A stretch of DNA of 64,000 nucleotides from positions 1,163,920 to 1,227,919 of the forward strand of contig NZ_LR131147.1 of NCBI RefSeq assembly GCF_900626285.1, read 5' to 3'. Made by a program: the position numbers and the translations under genes. Shown here piece after piece: positions 35,141-43,618 of this stretch (position 1 is its first letter; every line of letters begins with the position of its first letter). Below the pieces are notes generated by a model. That model saw only the letters and a program-made list of their open reading frames with translations. It was not told the origin of the DNA and did not search any database. Source of the DNA: Intestinimonas massiliensis (ex Afouda et al. 2020). Its GTDB lineage: Bacteria; Bacillota; Clostridia; Oscillospirales; Oscillospiraceae.

Positions 35141-35902
35141 CTATTCTCTTCTCCGTCTGGACGGTGGCCTGGTTCCTTTCCTCTCCTTTCCTTTCTTCGG
35201 CTTAATATATTTAATAGTGATGAATTCCCCATACTGGTTGCGGACGGGCGGCGGCGCGCTGAGGATGATCGCGCCCGGCGGCGCTGCCAGAGTCAGGGTA
35301 TCCTTTACCAGCTCACTCTCCACCGTCGGCTTTCTCAGGCCCAGCGATGAGACCCAGCACTTTTTCCCTGGTTCCGGCCGTCCCACCTCCCGGGCCTCTT
35401 TGGTCAGATACTTGGCCAGAGCCTCGTACCCCTGCCAGTCATCCAGTTGCTCCATTTTGACATTTCCATACGGCCAAAGGGATTTTAGCACCTCAAGGTC
35501 TGCCCCGGTGCCATTGATGACAAGATGGTGATGCAACCGGCCGCCCTCGGCACTGAGTTGCTCAGTAACGTACACATAGCGCAGCTCCTGGCCCCTGGCT
35601 TTCCGGTGGGCCCGCAGCCAGGACAAAAACTTGCGGATCAGCTTGATAGCCTCCGTCTTGGAGAGCGGCAGATGGGTGTCGTCGTAAGTAAGCTCGATCA
35701 CCAGATCCCGGCGGCTGAAATTGGCGGCCAGCAGCAGCTCCAGCTTCTGCCAGGCCCGGCGGTTGTTCAGCGCCATCTGAGCAGCGCTGGAGATCTCCCG
35801 CAGTGCGGCCCGCTCTTCCGACGTGCTGCGCGGCGTGGGTGTGGAGTAGAGCACCGCCATCACCAGCCGCCCGGCGGTGACAATTTTCAATCGCTTCGCC
35901 AT
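35141..35902 (-). CDS. Rolling-circle replication-associated (HUH-type) protein
   Basis: The protein has 253 residues. The metal-binding HUH motif is RLHHHLVIN at about residue 122-130, and the catalytic Tyr region is YEALAKYLTKEARE at about 159-172. LVIELTYDDTHLPLSKTEAIKLIRKFLSWLR precedes them, as in G2P/Rep proteins of filamentous phages. It would nick one strand and attach covalently. Why a tailed prophage carries it is unclear. The C-terminus is a Lys/Arg tail. The ATG at 35902 is coupled (TGATG) to the previous gene. Confidence 0.82.
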   Translation of the reverse strand: MAKRLKIVTAGRLVMAVLYSTPTPRSTSEERAALREISSAAQMALNNRRAWQKLELLLAANFSRRDLVIELTYDDTHLPLSKTEAIKLIRKFLSWLRAHRKARGQELRYVYVTEQLSAEGGRLHHHLVINGTGADLEVLKSLWPYGNVKMEQLDDWQGYEALAKYLTKEAREVGRPEPGKKCWVSSLGLRKPTVESELVKDTLTLAAPPGAIILSAPPPVRNQYGEFITIKYIKPKKGKERKGTRPPSRRRRE

Positions 35903-36105
35903 CAATCCACCTTTTGGAACCGGTCCATATAGTGTCCGGTCCATTCTCTTTCCGGCTGCCGTAGGGAAAGCATCTTCTCCCGCACCAGCTTATCCATAAC
36001 CCGTCCTATGGTGGGCTGGCCGTCCATCTGGGCCAATCGCTCCAGGTTTTTTGCGGTCTGGGCGGTTACCAGCATGGTGACCCGCCTCAAATTTTTACTT
36101 TTCAC
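35902..36105 (-). CDS. Small DNA-binding-like protein (ribbon-helix-helix type)
   Basis: The protein has 67 residues from a GTG at 36105, with GGAGGGG upstream. KNLRRVTMLVTAQTAKNLERLAQMDGQPTIGR has a beta-strand and two helices in the style of Arc/MetJ proteins. It may regulate the Rep-like gene to which it is translationally coupled. Confidence 0.65.
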   Translation of the reverse strand: MKSKNLRRVTMLVTAQTAKNLERLAQMDGQPTIGRVMDKLVREKMLSLRQPEREWTGHYMDRFQKVD

Positions 36106-36280
36106 CCTGTTCCCCTCCCTTATCCTCAACGAAAAATCTCCGACGAAATGTTGCACAATGATGATAACGCTCATCCCAGTACCAGCCTCCGGGATGTCTG
36201 CAAGCTCCCATAGTATCGTTGTGCCAAAAACAGTTATCACAGGTACGCATACATTCCTCGATACGGACGACATCTCCCAT
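36095..36280 (-). CDS. Small Cys/His-rich protein
   Basis: The protein has 61 residues: MRTCDNCFWHNDTMGACRHPGG and RYHHCATFRR give four Cys and several His that could bind a metal. It begins one base after the preceding stop and overlaps the GTG-started gene downstream by 11 bases. No family recognised. Confidence 0.65.
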   Translation of the reverse strand: MGDVVRIEECMRTCDNCFWHNDTMGACRHPGGWYWDERYHHCATFRRRFFVEDKGGEQGEK

Positions 36281-36281
36281 T

Positions 36282-36740
36282 CTATCCACCAATATCCTTT
36301 GGTACAGGCCCGCCCAACTTATCCAGTCCCTTGCCCACCTGACGCCACACCTCAATGGGATACACTTCATCTCCGCTATAGATATTTCTGAGGATGGTAT
36401 CGGTGATTCCTTTGCCGCAGGCCTTGGCCAGAGGGGCAAAGCATCCAAGCCCATTTGCCTTCCGGTGGGCCTGGAGCCGGGTCAGGATCTCTCTCTTCTC
36501 CCTTGCCTCCGGGCTTGGCCCGGGCGGTGGCTCCGGCTCCCGCAGTTCCGGCGTCCATGCCCTGGGCAGCGGCAGCTCCACCACCTCGTAGGGCAGGCCG
36601 TCCTCCAGGAGGAGCAGCCCGTCCAAGATACCGGATATGATCTCATCCCGGAGCTGGTCCTTATCCGCCCTGGGCATGACCGGTACCCGCACCACCATCA
36701 CAGGCACCATGGAGCTCTCTTCCATTTCCAAATTCATCAT
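36282..36740 (-). CDS. Hypothetical protein with C-terminal HTH-like region
   Basis: This protein is about 152 residues from an ATG pair at 36740/36737. An acidic, Pro-rich middle (PELREPEPPPGPSPEAR) separates an N-terminal strand region from a C-terminal helical stretch (LAKACGKGITDTILRNIYSGDEVYPIEVWRQVGKGLDKL) that looks like a Cro/XRE-type fold. It is the first gene of the leftward block leading to the HNH and packaging genes. Confidence 0.6.
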   Translation of the reverse strand: MMNLEMEESSMVPVMVVRVPVMPRADKDQLRDEIISGILDGLLLLEDGLPYEVVELPLPRAWTPELREPEPPPGPSPEAREKREILTRLQAHRKANGLGCFAPLAKACGKGITDTILRNIYSGDEVYPIEVWRQVGKGLDKLGGPVPKDIGG

Positions 36741-36802
36741 CAGCACCCTTTCCCTTTTCATAACTGTGCCAAGTGGGCATGCTATCATCGGAGGTGTTTT
36801 GT

Positions 36803-36976
36803 ATGGAACCCACGTATAGCGACAGATACGCCAACTTGGTCAATGATCCCGTCATGGAGGCCTACTTCTCCCAGCTGCCTGGCTATATCCAGGCTCAGAT
36901 CCGTGCCCGCAAGCAGCAGCCCGCGACCCTGGAGGAACTCCAGCGTGTGGCGGATGAGGTGAAGAAACTGTTTTAA
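36803..36976 (+). CDS. Small hypothetical protein
   Basis: The protein has 57 residues, encoded on the opposite strand to its neighbours, with GGAGGTG eight bases before the ATG. ANLVNDPVMEAYFSQLPGYIQAQIRARKQQPATLEEL is helical and resembles short hypothetical proteins often seen in gut Clostridia phages. It is divergent from the leftward gene at 36740, so a regulatory region lies at 36741-36802. Confidence 0.65.
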   Translation: MEPTYSDRYANLVNDPVMEAYFSQLPGYIQAQIRARKQQPATLEELQRVADEVKKLF

Positions 36977-36998
36977 ACACAAGTATTGAGGTGATACT

Positions 36999-37175
36999 AT
37001 GGCCAAACAAGGCATGGCCCGTCCCGATCGGACCCATACCCAGCCCCGCAATGACCAGGCCCCCGTTCCCCAGATCCAAGGCAACGCCAGGCACGGGAAG
37101 GAAAAAGCGAACCCCATCATCGCCGGTACTTCCGGCCCTCACATGAAGGTCTACCACACTGACACCAAGGATTGA
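36999..37175 (+). CDS. Small hypothetical protein
   Basis: This protein of 58 residues begins MAKQGMARPDRTHTQPRND and ends GPHMKVYHTDTKD. It has GAGGTGATACT before the ATG and is followed 9 bases later by a strong terminator, which supports a two-gene rightward transcript with 36803-36976. Polar, no membrane segment, family unknown. Confidence 0.65.
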   Translation: MAKQGMARPDRTHTQPRNDQAPVPQIQGNARHGKEKANPIIAGTSGPHMKVYHTDTKD

Positions 37176-37184
37176 CGTCGGGCA

Positions 37185-37212
37185 GGCGCCGCCCCATCGG
37201 GCGGCGCCTTTT
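37185..37212 (+). terminator. Terminator after the two rightward small genes
   Basis: Perfect 10-bp stem GGCGCCGCCC-CATC-GGGCGGCGCC followed by TTTTCT. The next 160 bases, to 37373, hold no gene. Confidence 0.88.
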
Positions 37213-37373
37213 CTATGCTCCGGCCCTCTGCCGGGCGCCCCGTATCTCCTACTACTACCCCACGTTGGTACGCAGGCCTTCAGATCAACAGGGCGCCCGG
37301 GAAGCAAAAGGAGGCCCGGGCGGGTGAGCGATCCCGCCCGGCAGAAGGCCGGAGCGCAATCAATCACACTTTA

Positions 37374-37517
37374 TTACCCCTCACCCACTTTCTCCTCCTG
37401 CATAAATTCCGCCAGCTTTGACAGAAAAAGCAACGTCTCCGGGTCATCGGTTTTTATGGGCTTTCCACATATGGGGCAGGGATCTCCCGTTTTCAGCAGA
37501 ATCGGTTCCTTACTCAT
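37374..37517 (-). CDS. Small zinc-ribbon peptide
   Basis: This peptide of 47 residues begins MSKEPILLKTGDPCPICGKPI and ends EEKVGEG. One Cys-x2-Cys pair is present. The ATG overlaps the PcfJ stop by four bases (ATGA) and GAGGG lies seven bases upstream, so it is very likely translated. Last gene of the leftward replication block. Confidence 0.65.
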   Translation of the reverse strand: MSKEPILLKTGDPCPICGKPIKTDDPETLLFLSKLAEFMQEEKVGEG

Positions 37518-39235
37518 GCCGCACCCTCTTTCTTTAGCTGAAGAACCGGCAAGCCCTTTTTGTCCCGCTTACTGCCTCCGTCCAGCCAGGCCAGCCACGG
37601 CTCCAGAATACCGGCGTACTTTACACTTGGCTTGACGGCTTCGTCGACATCGTTACGATAGCCGTGGATCTGCATAATTTGATTTCCGCTCATCTCAATG
37701 GTCACCAAAGGTTTACCAGGTTTCTTTCGGTCGCGGAGAAACAGGATTGTGGTGGTCCCCTTGATATGGCGATCCGCGTAGCCGCCCACACAGTGGTGCA
37801 AAGCCTTCCCCTCTGCTGTAATTTCCATGGCTGACATCGGTGGACGGATCAGCCAGCGGTCAGTGCTGAAGGTATAACGGCTGACAAGGGTCTTCAGCCG
37901 CTTTAGGTACCGCTCCGACGTTTTCTTCTCACGGACCGCTCCGGCAGGCCCCATCATGCTCATGTGCTTGGCGTGTAGTTCTTTCGGCATCAGCCAGATG
38001 GGATTGGTCAAGTCATAGCCCAGCAGCGCAGCGTCCTCCAGGTAGTCCACCCATTCGGTGAGCAAGGTGCTGAGTGTCATCCGCTTCTGGCCTTTCCGTG
38101 TTTTTTCCTTCCGGATATAGGAAAGTAAACGTGCAGGCACCACCTTGTACCGGGCCATTTTGACCACCAGACGTCCCATCACGCTGGACGCCTCTTTGCG
38201 CAGCTCCTCCAGGTCGGCAAAAGTGATTTTCAGCCCTGCCCGGCGCAGCCGCTTGTACCATACCACCATGTCCAGCCTGTACTCAAAATAGGTTTTTTGA
38301 GCCAGCCAGTCTTTCAGCTCCGTGCGGCTCAGACCAAACGCTTTTTGGGGATCCGGCTCCGCCCATCGGAAAGCAGCTTTATTCCACACTTTGTGCAGGA
38401 TCAGGTCATCCACCGCCTTCTCAAGGCCCAGCTTCACCAGCATCTCCACCTGCCTCGGCCACTGGGTGCAAAGGGTAAGATAACGCATCAGCGTTGTTGT
38501 ACGAGGAGGCTCTTTTTTCTCCCCCAAATAAGCCTCGGTCTGACAGTAGCGGAAGGGGCTGCTCTGCAATTCGTCTATATTGATCACGGTATATCCCATA
38601 CCCTCAGCGGAGCACCAGCCGAAGGGCTCCCCTATGGGAAGGGGCAACTTGGTGGGTGGAGCATCCAACGACACATAGCCCGTCCATGGATATCCGTTAA
38701 AGAGGCGGCTAGCCTTTTCAGCCAGGCCAGGGAGAAAACGATAGACCCGCAGGAGACCCACCTGTGGGCGGGCAGTCAACGACTCCACATCTTTGTAAGA
38801 CTTCCTGCTCTCATAGGCCATGGCCCACAGAGCACCCTCCCTTGCCCGCAGAACCACCACCCGATAATAGGCGTACAGGTTATCCCGTTTCCCGGTGCGC
38901 CCCAGTTCTTTCACTTTTGCCTTCTTCCCACAGATGGGACAGGCAACCAGTTTCGGCTTTGGGGGAAGCTGCCCGCTCATAGCACCTATGTAGCATGCGT
39001 GTCCTTCCCAGGATTCCGGTTCCCGGTGGTGAGGCGCCTCCATCACCTCTTTCCAGGCATCATCCGTATCAGAAACATGGATATGCTGCCCACAGCAGGT
39101 AGTCCAGATTTCCCGGGTCTTCCGGCAGCGGAACAGGTAGGCTGGATAGATGTCGTTGATGCGCTCCAGATCTTCTTCCCGCAAACGCGGAGCATGCTTT
39201 GCCAGCCAAGTGGCCCGCGTGGCTTCTGATTGCAT
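37514..39235 (-). CDS. PcfJ-like protein
   Basis: The protein has 573 residues. The C-terminal signature EGKALHHCVGGYADRHIKGTTTILFLRD is the PcfJ domain found on conjugative plasmids and many Firmicute prophages; a zinc knuckle (VACPICGKKAKV) is near residue 100. The molecular role of PcfJ is not established. It is coupled with a PcfK-like gene upstream, as on the pheromone plasmid where the family was named. Confidence 0.85.
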   Translation of the reverse strand: MQSEATRATWLAKHAPRLREEDLERINDIYPAYLFRCRKTREIWTTCCGQHIHVSDTDDAWKEVMEAPHHREPESWEGHACYIGAMSGQLPPKPKLVACPICGKKAKVKELGRTGKRDNLYAYYRVVVLRAREGALWAMAYESRKSYKDVESLTARPQVGLLRVYRFLPGLAEKASRLFNGYPWTGYVSLDAPPTKLPLPIGEPFGWCSAEGMGYTVINIDELQSSPFRYCQTEAYLGEKKEPPRTTTLMRYLTLCTQWPRQVEMLVKLGLEKAVDDLILHKVWNKAAFRWAEPDPQKAFGLSRTELKDWLAQKTYFEYRLDMVVWYKRLRRAGLKITFADLEELRKEASSVMGRLVVKMARYKVVPARLLSYIRKEKTRKGQKRMTLSTLLTEWVDYLEDAALLGYDLTNPIWLMPKELHAKHMSMMGPAGAVREKKTSERYLKRLKTLVSRYTFSTDRWLIRPPMSAMEITAEGKALHHCVGGYADRHIKGTTTILFLRDRKKPGKPLVTIEMSGNQIMQIHGYRNDVDEAVKPSVKYAGILEPWLAWLDGGSKRDKKGLPVLQLKKEGAA

Positions 39236-39249
39236 CTCACTCGCCTCCC

Positions 39250-39603
39250 TCAGAAGAAGTCGGTCAGATCCAGCAGGATGCCCTTTTGATCCGCCTCGGG
39301 TTCCTCCGGCTCAAGCTGGATGGTCATGGTGAAGTTGACCCTGGCCCCGTCAAAGTAGAATGCTGCCGCCCGTCGATAAGCCTCCAGATCAGAGAGGGAG
39401 CTGCCCACCCCCTTGGCCACCGCTGCCATACAGTCCGGGAAGGAGCCACCCTGAGCCACCGCTTGGGCGAACTCCTCATTCTGGCGGCAGAACTCCAACA
39501 GAGCATCCCGGACAGCGGACTTCATGGCGGACTCCTTCTGGCCTTTGACCTTGTCGTATTCTTCCTTAAGGCGGGTTTCCGCCTGCTCATACCAAGTATT
39601 CAT
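39250..39603 (-). CDS. PcfK-like protein
   Basis: The protein has 117 residues from the ATG at 39603. GGSFPDCMAAVAKGV and LEAYRRAAAFYFDGARVNFTMTI are the Pcf-K pattern (a Cys-containing helix, then an aromatic helix and an acidic tail). It partners the PcfJ-like gene; start overlaps the DUF3102 stop by four bases. Confidence 0.72.
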   Translation of the reverse strand: MNTWYEQAETRLKEEYDKVKGQKESAMKSAVRDALLEFCRQNEEFAQAVAQGGSFPDCMAAVAKGVGSSLSDLEAYRRAAAFYFDGARVNFTMTIQLEPEEPEADQKGILLDLTDFF

Positions 39604-40571
39604 TCCGCACACCTCCCAATGGCATCTGCCAAGGCCCGCAGGGCCTTTTCCATGCCCTGGGCGGCGGTCTTGTCCACTCTGCCCCGGGCCTTGATCAGCA
39701 GGCCCCGCAGCTTGTTGGCCAGCTCCTGGCCCTGGTTGAACAACACCTCAAACTGGGCCAGTTCCTTATCCCCTGCCATGGCGGCCTTCTTCTCCGCTTT
39801 GGACTGTTCCTCCAGTTTCCGGCGGACCTCGGCCAGGGCCACTTCTGCATCCTGCCGCTGCTCCTCCGCCTTCTTTTTGGCCTCCTTGGCCTTATCCAGC
39901 TTAGCCTGCATCTCGGCGATGGCGTCGGCCCTGGCCTTGTCGATGGCAGACTGATCCACCACCGTCTCCACGGCCACTTCAACCGGCTTCTCCTTCAGTT
40001 CGGCCAGTTCCGCCTCCAGACGGGCAACGGCCTGCATGGCCTGCTCCCGATCCTCGTTGGCTCCAGACAAACGGATATTGAGGAACTTCATATCCTCCGC
40101 CATCTTGTCCCGGGCCTGTTCCGCAGCCCGCTGATCCGCTGCGGCGTGTTCGGCGGCGGCCTTTGCCTCATCCCGCTCTTTGATGGCCTGCTCCAGCTGG
40201 CGAGTACTCATGTCGATGACATTATGATCCGCCATGAACTGATCTCGTTCTTCCGGTGGCAAAGCCAAAAGCGCCAATGCTTTGGAGGCCCCCAAATCGG
40301 AAAGCGCGTTCGTATTTGACCACTCCCGTGCCAAGCGCATAAAGTTCTGAGCTGTGCGCGGAGAAAACTCCACTTTTTCGGTGAGCCATGGCAACCACTC
40401 GCCATGGGAGAGCATGTCTTTTGCCTCGATCAGGCACCGGCCAATGGTAAGGATTGCCTCTCCCCCGGCCCGCTTGGCGTCTAAAAGTTCCCCCGTAATC
40501 ACCTCAATGGTACGACCCTCGGCAGCCTTGGTCATAGACTGGGCAACAATCCGACCTAAATTAGCCTTCAT
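39600..40571 (-). CDS. DUF3102-family coiled-coil protein
   Basis: The protein has 323 residues. The first 110 (GGEAILTIGRCLIEAKDMLSHGEWLPWLTEKVEFSPRTAQNFMRLA) are the DUF3102 domain, an HTH-like module related to the KorB/ParB region. From about residue 125 to 260 it is a long Ala/Glu/Lys coiled coil. It overlaps the ParA gene, so it may act as the ParB-like partner, but no ParB catalytic box is visible. Confidence 0.85.
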   Translation of the reverse strand: MKANLGRIVAQSMTKAAEGRTIEVITGELLDAKRAGGEAILTIGRCLIEAKDMLSHGEWLPWLTEKVEFSPRTAQNFMRLAREWSNTNALSDLGASKALALLALPPEERDQFMADHNVIDMSTRQLEQAIKERDEAKAAAEHAAADQRAAEQARDKMAEDMKFLNIRLSGANEDREQAMQAVARLEAELAELKEKPVEVAVETVVDQSAIDKARADAIAEMQAKLDKAKEAKKKAEEQRQDAEVALAEVRRKLEEQSKAEKKAAMAGDKELAQFEVLFNQGQELANKLRGLLIKARGRVDKTAAQGMEKALRALADAIGRCAE

Positions 40572-41343
40572 GCTTGATGCCCTCCTTTTCCAGCAGCTCC
40601 GCCACCCAGGCCCGGTAATCCCGGGCGGCTGAGCAGAAGGGACTCCACTGCTGGACCGCCATCCGGGCCCAGGAGCTCTCCGGTACCTTGTCGGTGCGGC
40701 GGATCACGGTATCGTAGACCGGCACATGTCCCTCCTCCCGGAGGTAGGCCACCGAATCCTCCACCACCGGGCTGCGGTGCCACTGATTGACCAGAATCCC
40801 GGCCACCCGCAGTTCCGGATGGAGGGAGCGCAGGCTGGCGATCTGATCCACCAGATCACCCACGCCGGTGACCGAGCAGGCGTCGGACAGCACGGGGATA
40901 ATGACGGCGTCGCTGGCCAGGATGGCGGACACACAGGCGGCGGACAGGTTGGGCGGACAGTCTATGACCATCACGTCATAGGCCTCGTCCTCCTCCATGG
41001 CCTCCCGCATATCCCGCACAGCACGGTAGCACCGCCCCCGGTCCCCCCCGGCGGCCTCCAGATCCAGAGCCCACAGGTCCTCCGCCGCCGGGAGCACGTC
41101 CAGCCCGGGTACATCGGTATGTATCGCCAGCTCGTCGTAGCAGATCGCGTACCCCCGCAGCAGAGCGCCCAGGCCGGCGTACTCGCCGGGAGGCAGCAGA
41201 ATCTGGGTGGCGTTGGCCTGCCCGTCGGCGTCCACCAGCAGCACCCGCAGGCCGCAGCTGGTGGCCAGCACATAGGCCAGATTGACAGCGGTGGTGGTCT
41301 TCCCCACCCCGCCCTTTCGATTCACGATTGCAAAGGTTTTCAT
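40561..41343 (-). CDS. ParA/Soj-family partition ATPase
   Basis: This protein of 260 residues has a deviant Walker A (NRKGGVGKTTTAVNLA), LLVDADGQANAT and Walker B-like VMVIDCPPN, the hallmarks of ParA. It has no N-terminal HTH, so it is of the Soj type. With the DUF3102 gene it may partition a circular replicating form or regulate replication. AGGAGG lies nine bases before the ATG. Confidence 0.92.
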   Translation of the reverse strand: MKTFAIVNRKGGVGKTTTAVNLAYVLATSCGLRVLLVDADGQANATQILLPPGEYAGLGALLRGYAICYDELAIHTDVPGLDVLPAAEDLWALDLEAAGGDRGRCYRAVRDMREAMEEDEAYDVMVIDCPPNLSAACVSAILASDAVIIPVLSDACSVTGVGDLVDQIASLRSLHPELRVAGILVNQWHRSPVVEDSVAYLREEGHVPVYDTVIRRTDKVPESSWARMAVQQWSPFCSAARDYRAWVAELLEKEGIKHEG

Positions 41344-41363
41344 GCTCAAAATCCTCCTTTTGC

Positions 41364-42776
41364 TTATTCCGGCTTTGCCTGCCCGTCGGCACCACCGGTC
41401 TGATTTTGTTCGGTCGGCCTGAAAGGGTCATCTGGATCGTCGGCATAGATCCCCTCCCAGAAGCTGTCTGCAAAGCTGACCTGCTTGTACTGCCTGGGCC
41501 GTTTAAAGGGAGTCACCTTGGGCGCCGCCTGATCCACCACGGACTGGCGGAACCGCTGATAGGCCCCGTCAAAGGCGAGGTACATCCGCCCCCGCTCTCC
41601 GTCCTTGTTCTTGGCCAGCTTGAGCACCCGGCGGCTCTCGTTGGGCTTGGACGGGTCCTCCAGGTAGAGCAGCAGGATGGCGTCGGCGTCCTGCTCGATC
41701 TGCCCGGATTCCCGCAGGTCGCTCATGGTGGGCTCGATATACTTGCTCTCGTCCCTGGTCTTTTCCGACCGTGTCAGCTGGGACAGGGCCACCACCAGCA
41801 CACCGTTTCCGTGGGCCATCTGCTGAAACGTCCGGCTGATGGCGGACACCTGCTCGGTGCGGTTGGCCTTCCTGGTCTCCGGCTCCACGATCTGGAGATA
41901 GTCCACATAGACGATCTGGTACCGGTTGGCCAGGGCATCTGCACGGATGTCACTGGCAGTCATGCCGGAGGCGTCGACCAGCTCCAGCTGGTGCTTGATA
42001 ATCTTGGGAGCCGCGTCGGCCGCCTGGGCCCACTCCTCCTCCGTGAGGGAACCCCGCTTGATGGCAGCCATCTCAATCCCCGCCATGTTGGAGATCAGCC
42101 GGTCGGCCAGCTTATAACGGCTGGTCTCCAGAGAGTAAAATCCCACCCGCTTGGCCTCGCTCTGATGGTAGGCGAAGGACACCGCCAGGGCGGTCTTACC
42201 GGCAGAGGGGTAGCCCCCCAGCACCACCATGTCCCCCAGGTCCGCAAAGAGCTGCTCGTCCAGCTTGGACAGGCCCCAGGTCATGTACCGGTGGGGCGTG
42301 GTGTGCCGCTGCCAGAAGGACTGGAGCATCTGCTCCATGTTCATCCTCCGCACGTCCTGCCGCTCCACGGTGAGGGCCTGTAGCTTGTCCAGCCCCCGGC
42401 GAAGCTCCTCCATATCCCGGGCCTCGGCCAATTCCTGGGCAATCCCCCGGCCCTGAACCACCCGGGCCTGCTCCTGCATCCGGGGCACATACTCCCAGAT
42501 GTTCGCGGCGGTGGGGGTGTCCTCCATGATCTGGATCAGCAGCTTACTCCAGTCCTCTCCCCCGCCCAGCCGGTCCCGGACGGTCACCGGGTCCACCGGC
42601 CTGCCGCTGACGAACTGGGCCCGGATGGCCAGGAAAATCTGCCGGTAGGTATCATCCAGGAAGTCCCGCTCCGACACCTTGCTGAGCACCGGTCCGATCA
42701 GCTTGTCCTCAATGAGCAGCGCACCCAGCACGGCCTCCTGGTTGGAGAGGCGGTCGTTGGCCTCCAGGCTCACCAT
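41364..42776 (-). CDS. Replicative DNA helicase (DnaB family)
   Basis: The protein has 470 residues. The N-terminal primase-binding domain is EAVLGALLIEDKLIGPVLSKV, and the RecA domain has Walker A GGYPSAGKTALAVSFAY, Walker B IVYVDYLQIV, and MSDLRESGQIEQDADAILLL. It is a phage copy loaded by the initiator protein encoded just upstream. It overlaps that gene by seven bases. Confidence 0.95.
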   Translation of the reverse strand: MVSLEANDRLSNQEAVLGALLIEDKLIGPVLSKVSERDFLDDTYRQIFLAIRAQFVSGRPVDPVTVRDRLGGGEDWSKLLIQIMEDTPTAANIWEYVPRMQEQARVVQGRGIAQELAEARDMEELRRGLDKLQALTVERQDVRRMNMEQMLQSFWQRHTTPHRYMTWGLSKLDEQLFADLGDMVVLGGYPSAGKTALAVSFAYHQSEAKRVGFYSLETSRYKLADRLISNMAGIEMAAIKRGSLTEEEWAQAADAAPKIIKHQLELVDASGMTASDIRADALANRYQIVYVDYLQIVEPETRKANRTEQVSAISRTFQQMAHGNGVLVVALSQLTRSEKTRDESKYIEPTMSDLRESGQIEQDADAILLLYLEDPSKPNESRRVLKLAKNKDGERGRMYLAFDGAYQRFRQSVVDQAAPKVTPFKRPRQYKQVSFADSFWEGIYADDPDDPFRPTEQNQTGGADGQAKPE

Positions 42777-43618
42777 GTGGGCACCTCCTCACGCTGCACC
42801 ACCTGTACAGCCGGAGAGCCAGACGCCGGCAGCTGGGACGGCACGTCCTCCCACCGGCGCTTGCGCAGCCACCGGCAGGCGTAGGGGATGCCGATGCCTC
42901 TTTGCCACTCCTCGCTGGCCATCTGCCGGACCAGCGCCCGGGCCATTCGGTCAATGAGGGCATCATCCGGCCGGAGCTTGTCCCACTCCGCCACTGCTCC
43001 CATCCTGTCCTCCCCTCTCGGGTAGTAGTTCCAGAATGCCTCGAACCGTTCCGGCTTCCAGGTCGGCTCCGACTTTGGACTCCGCTGTCGCTTTTTTCGC
43101 ACGGGCTTGTCCCCTTGGGGGACTATAGGGGGTATATTATCTAACTGGTCAGTAACTGTTTCCTTATTACATTTCCCCGTCTGGTGAAATGGTTGTCCCG
43201 ATTCGGTGAAATGCATTTCACCAGATGGTGAAATGGGCGCTTCCGGTGCTTCCAGCTCCGGCGGCTCCATATCACCTTCCGGTGAAATGGGAACTGAGAG
43301 GAGTCCATACACCTCCAGCACACTGTCCGTCAGGGCGTACCACACGGTCCGGTCCGTCTTGTCCTGGCTGAAGTTACCGGTGAGCAGTACTCCCTCCTCC
43401 CTCAGCTTGGCCACGATTCGCTCCACCTGCCGGCGGGTCCAGAACGGGAACAGCTTGGCCAAAGCCTCCAGAGTGTTGTATGTCCAAGTACGTCCCTCGT
43501 GAAAGTGCCGCCCGTTGGCCTGGTTCTTGGCAATCCAGAAGGCCATGGCGTGGAGGAAGATGGCTCCATTCACTCCATGGTGTTGAGCCAGCTCGGCATT
43601 GAAATGATATTCCGTCAT
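42770..43618 (-). CDS. Phage replication initiator with winged-helix N-terminus
   Basis: The protein has 282 residues. NGAIFLHAMAFWIAKN, TYNTLEALAKLFPFWTRRQVERIVAKLREEGVL is the winged-helix domain of phage replisome organisers. A low-complexity linker (about 120-190) with repeated ISPSGEM-like units separates it from a C-terminal DnaD/GcrA-like helical part (FEAFWNYYPRGEDRMGAVAEWDKL). The linker DNA contains regularly spaced GGTGAAATG repeats, as lambda-type initiator genes contain their own origin. Confidence 0.85.
   Translation of the reverse strand: MTEYHFNAELAQHHGVNGAIFLHAMAFWIAKNQANGRHFHEGRTWTYNTLEALAKLFPFWTRRQVERIVAKLREEGVLLTGNFSQDKTDRTVWYALTDSVLEVYGLLSVPISPEGDMEPPELEAPEAPISPSGEMHFTESGQPFHQTGKCNKETVTDQLDNIPPIVPQGDKPVRKKRQRSPKSEPTWKPERFEAFWNYYPRGEDRMGAVAEWDKLRPDDALIDRMARALVRQMASEEWQRGIGIPYACRWLRKRRWEDVPSQLPASGSPAVQVVQREEVPTW
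43183..43289 (-). repeat. Iteron cluster, probable phage replication origin
   Basis: GGTGAAATG occurs at 43183, 43205, 43227 and 43281, with an inverted copy at 43214-43222. The first three are spaced exactly 22 bases apart, two helical turns. They lie inside the initiator gene and are likely its binding sites. Confidence 0.75.

Noticed and set aside
43141..43300. CRISPR-like array suggested by regularly spaced repeats
   Set aside because: Repeats are only 9 bases, one is inverted, spacing is 22 bases, and they lie inside a coding gene. Iterons explain them better.
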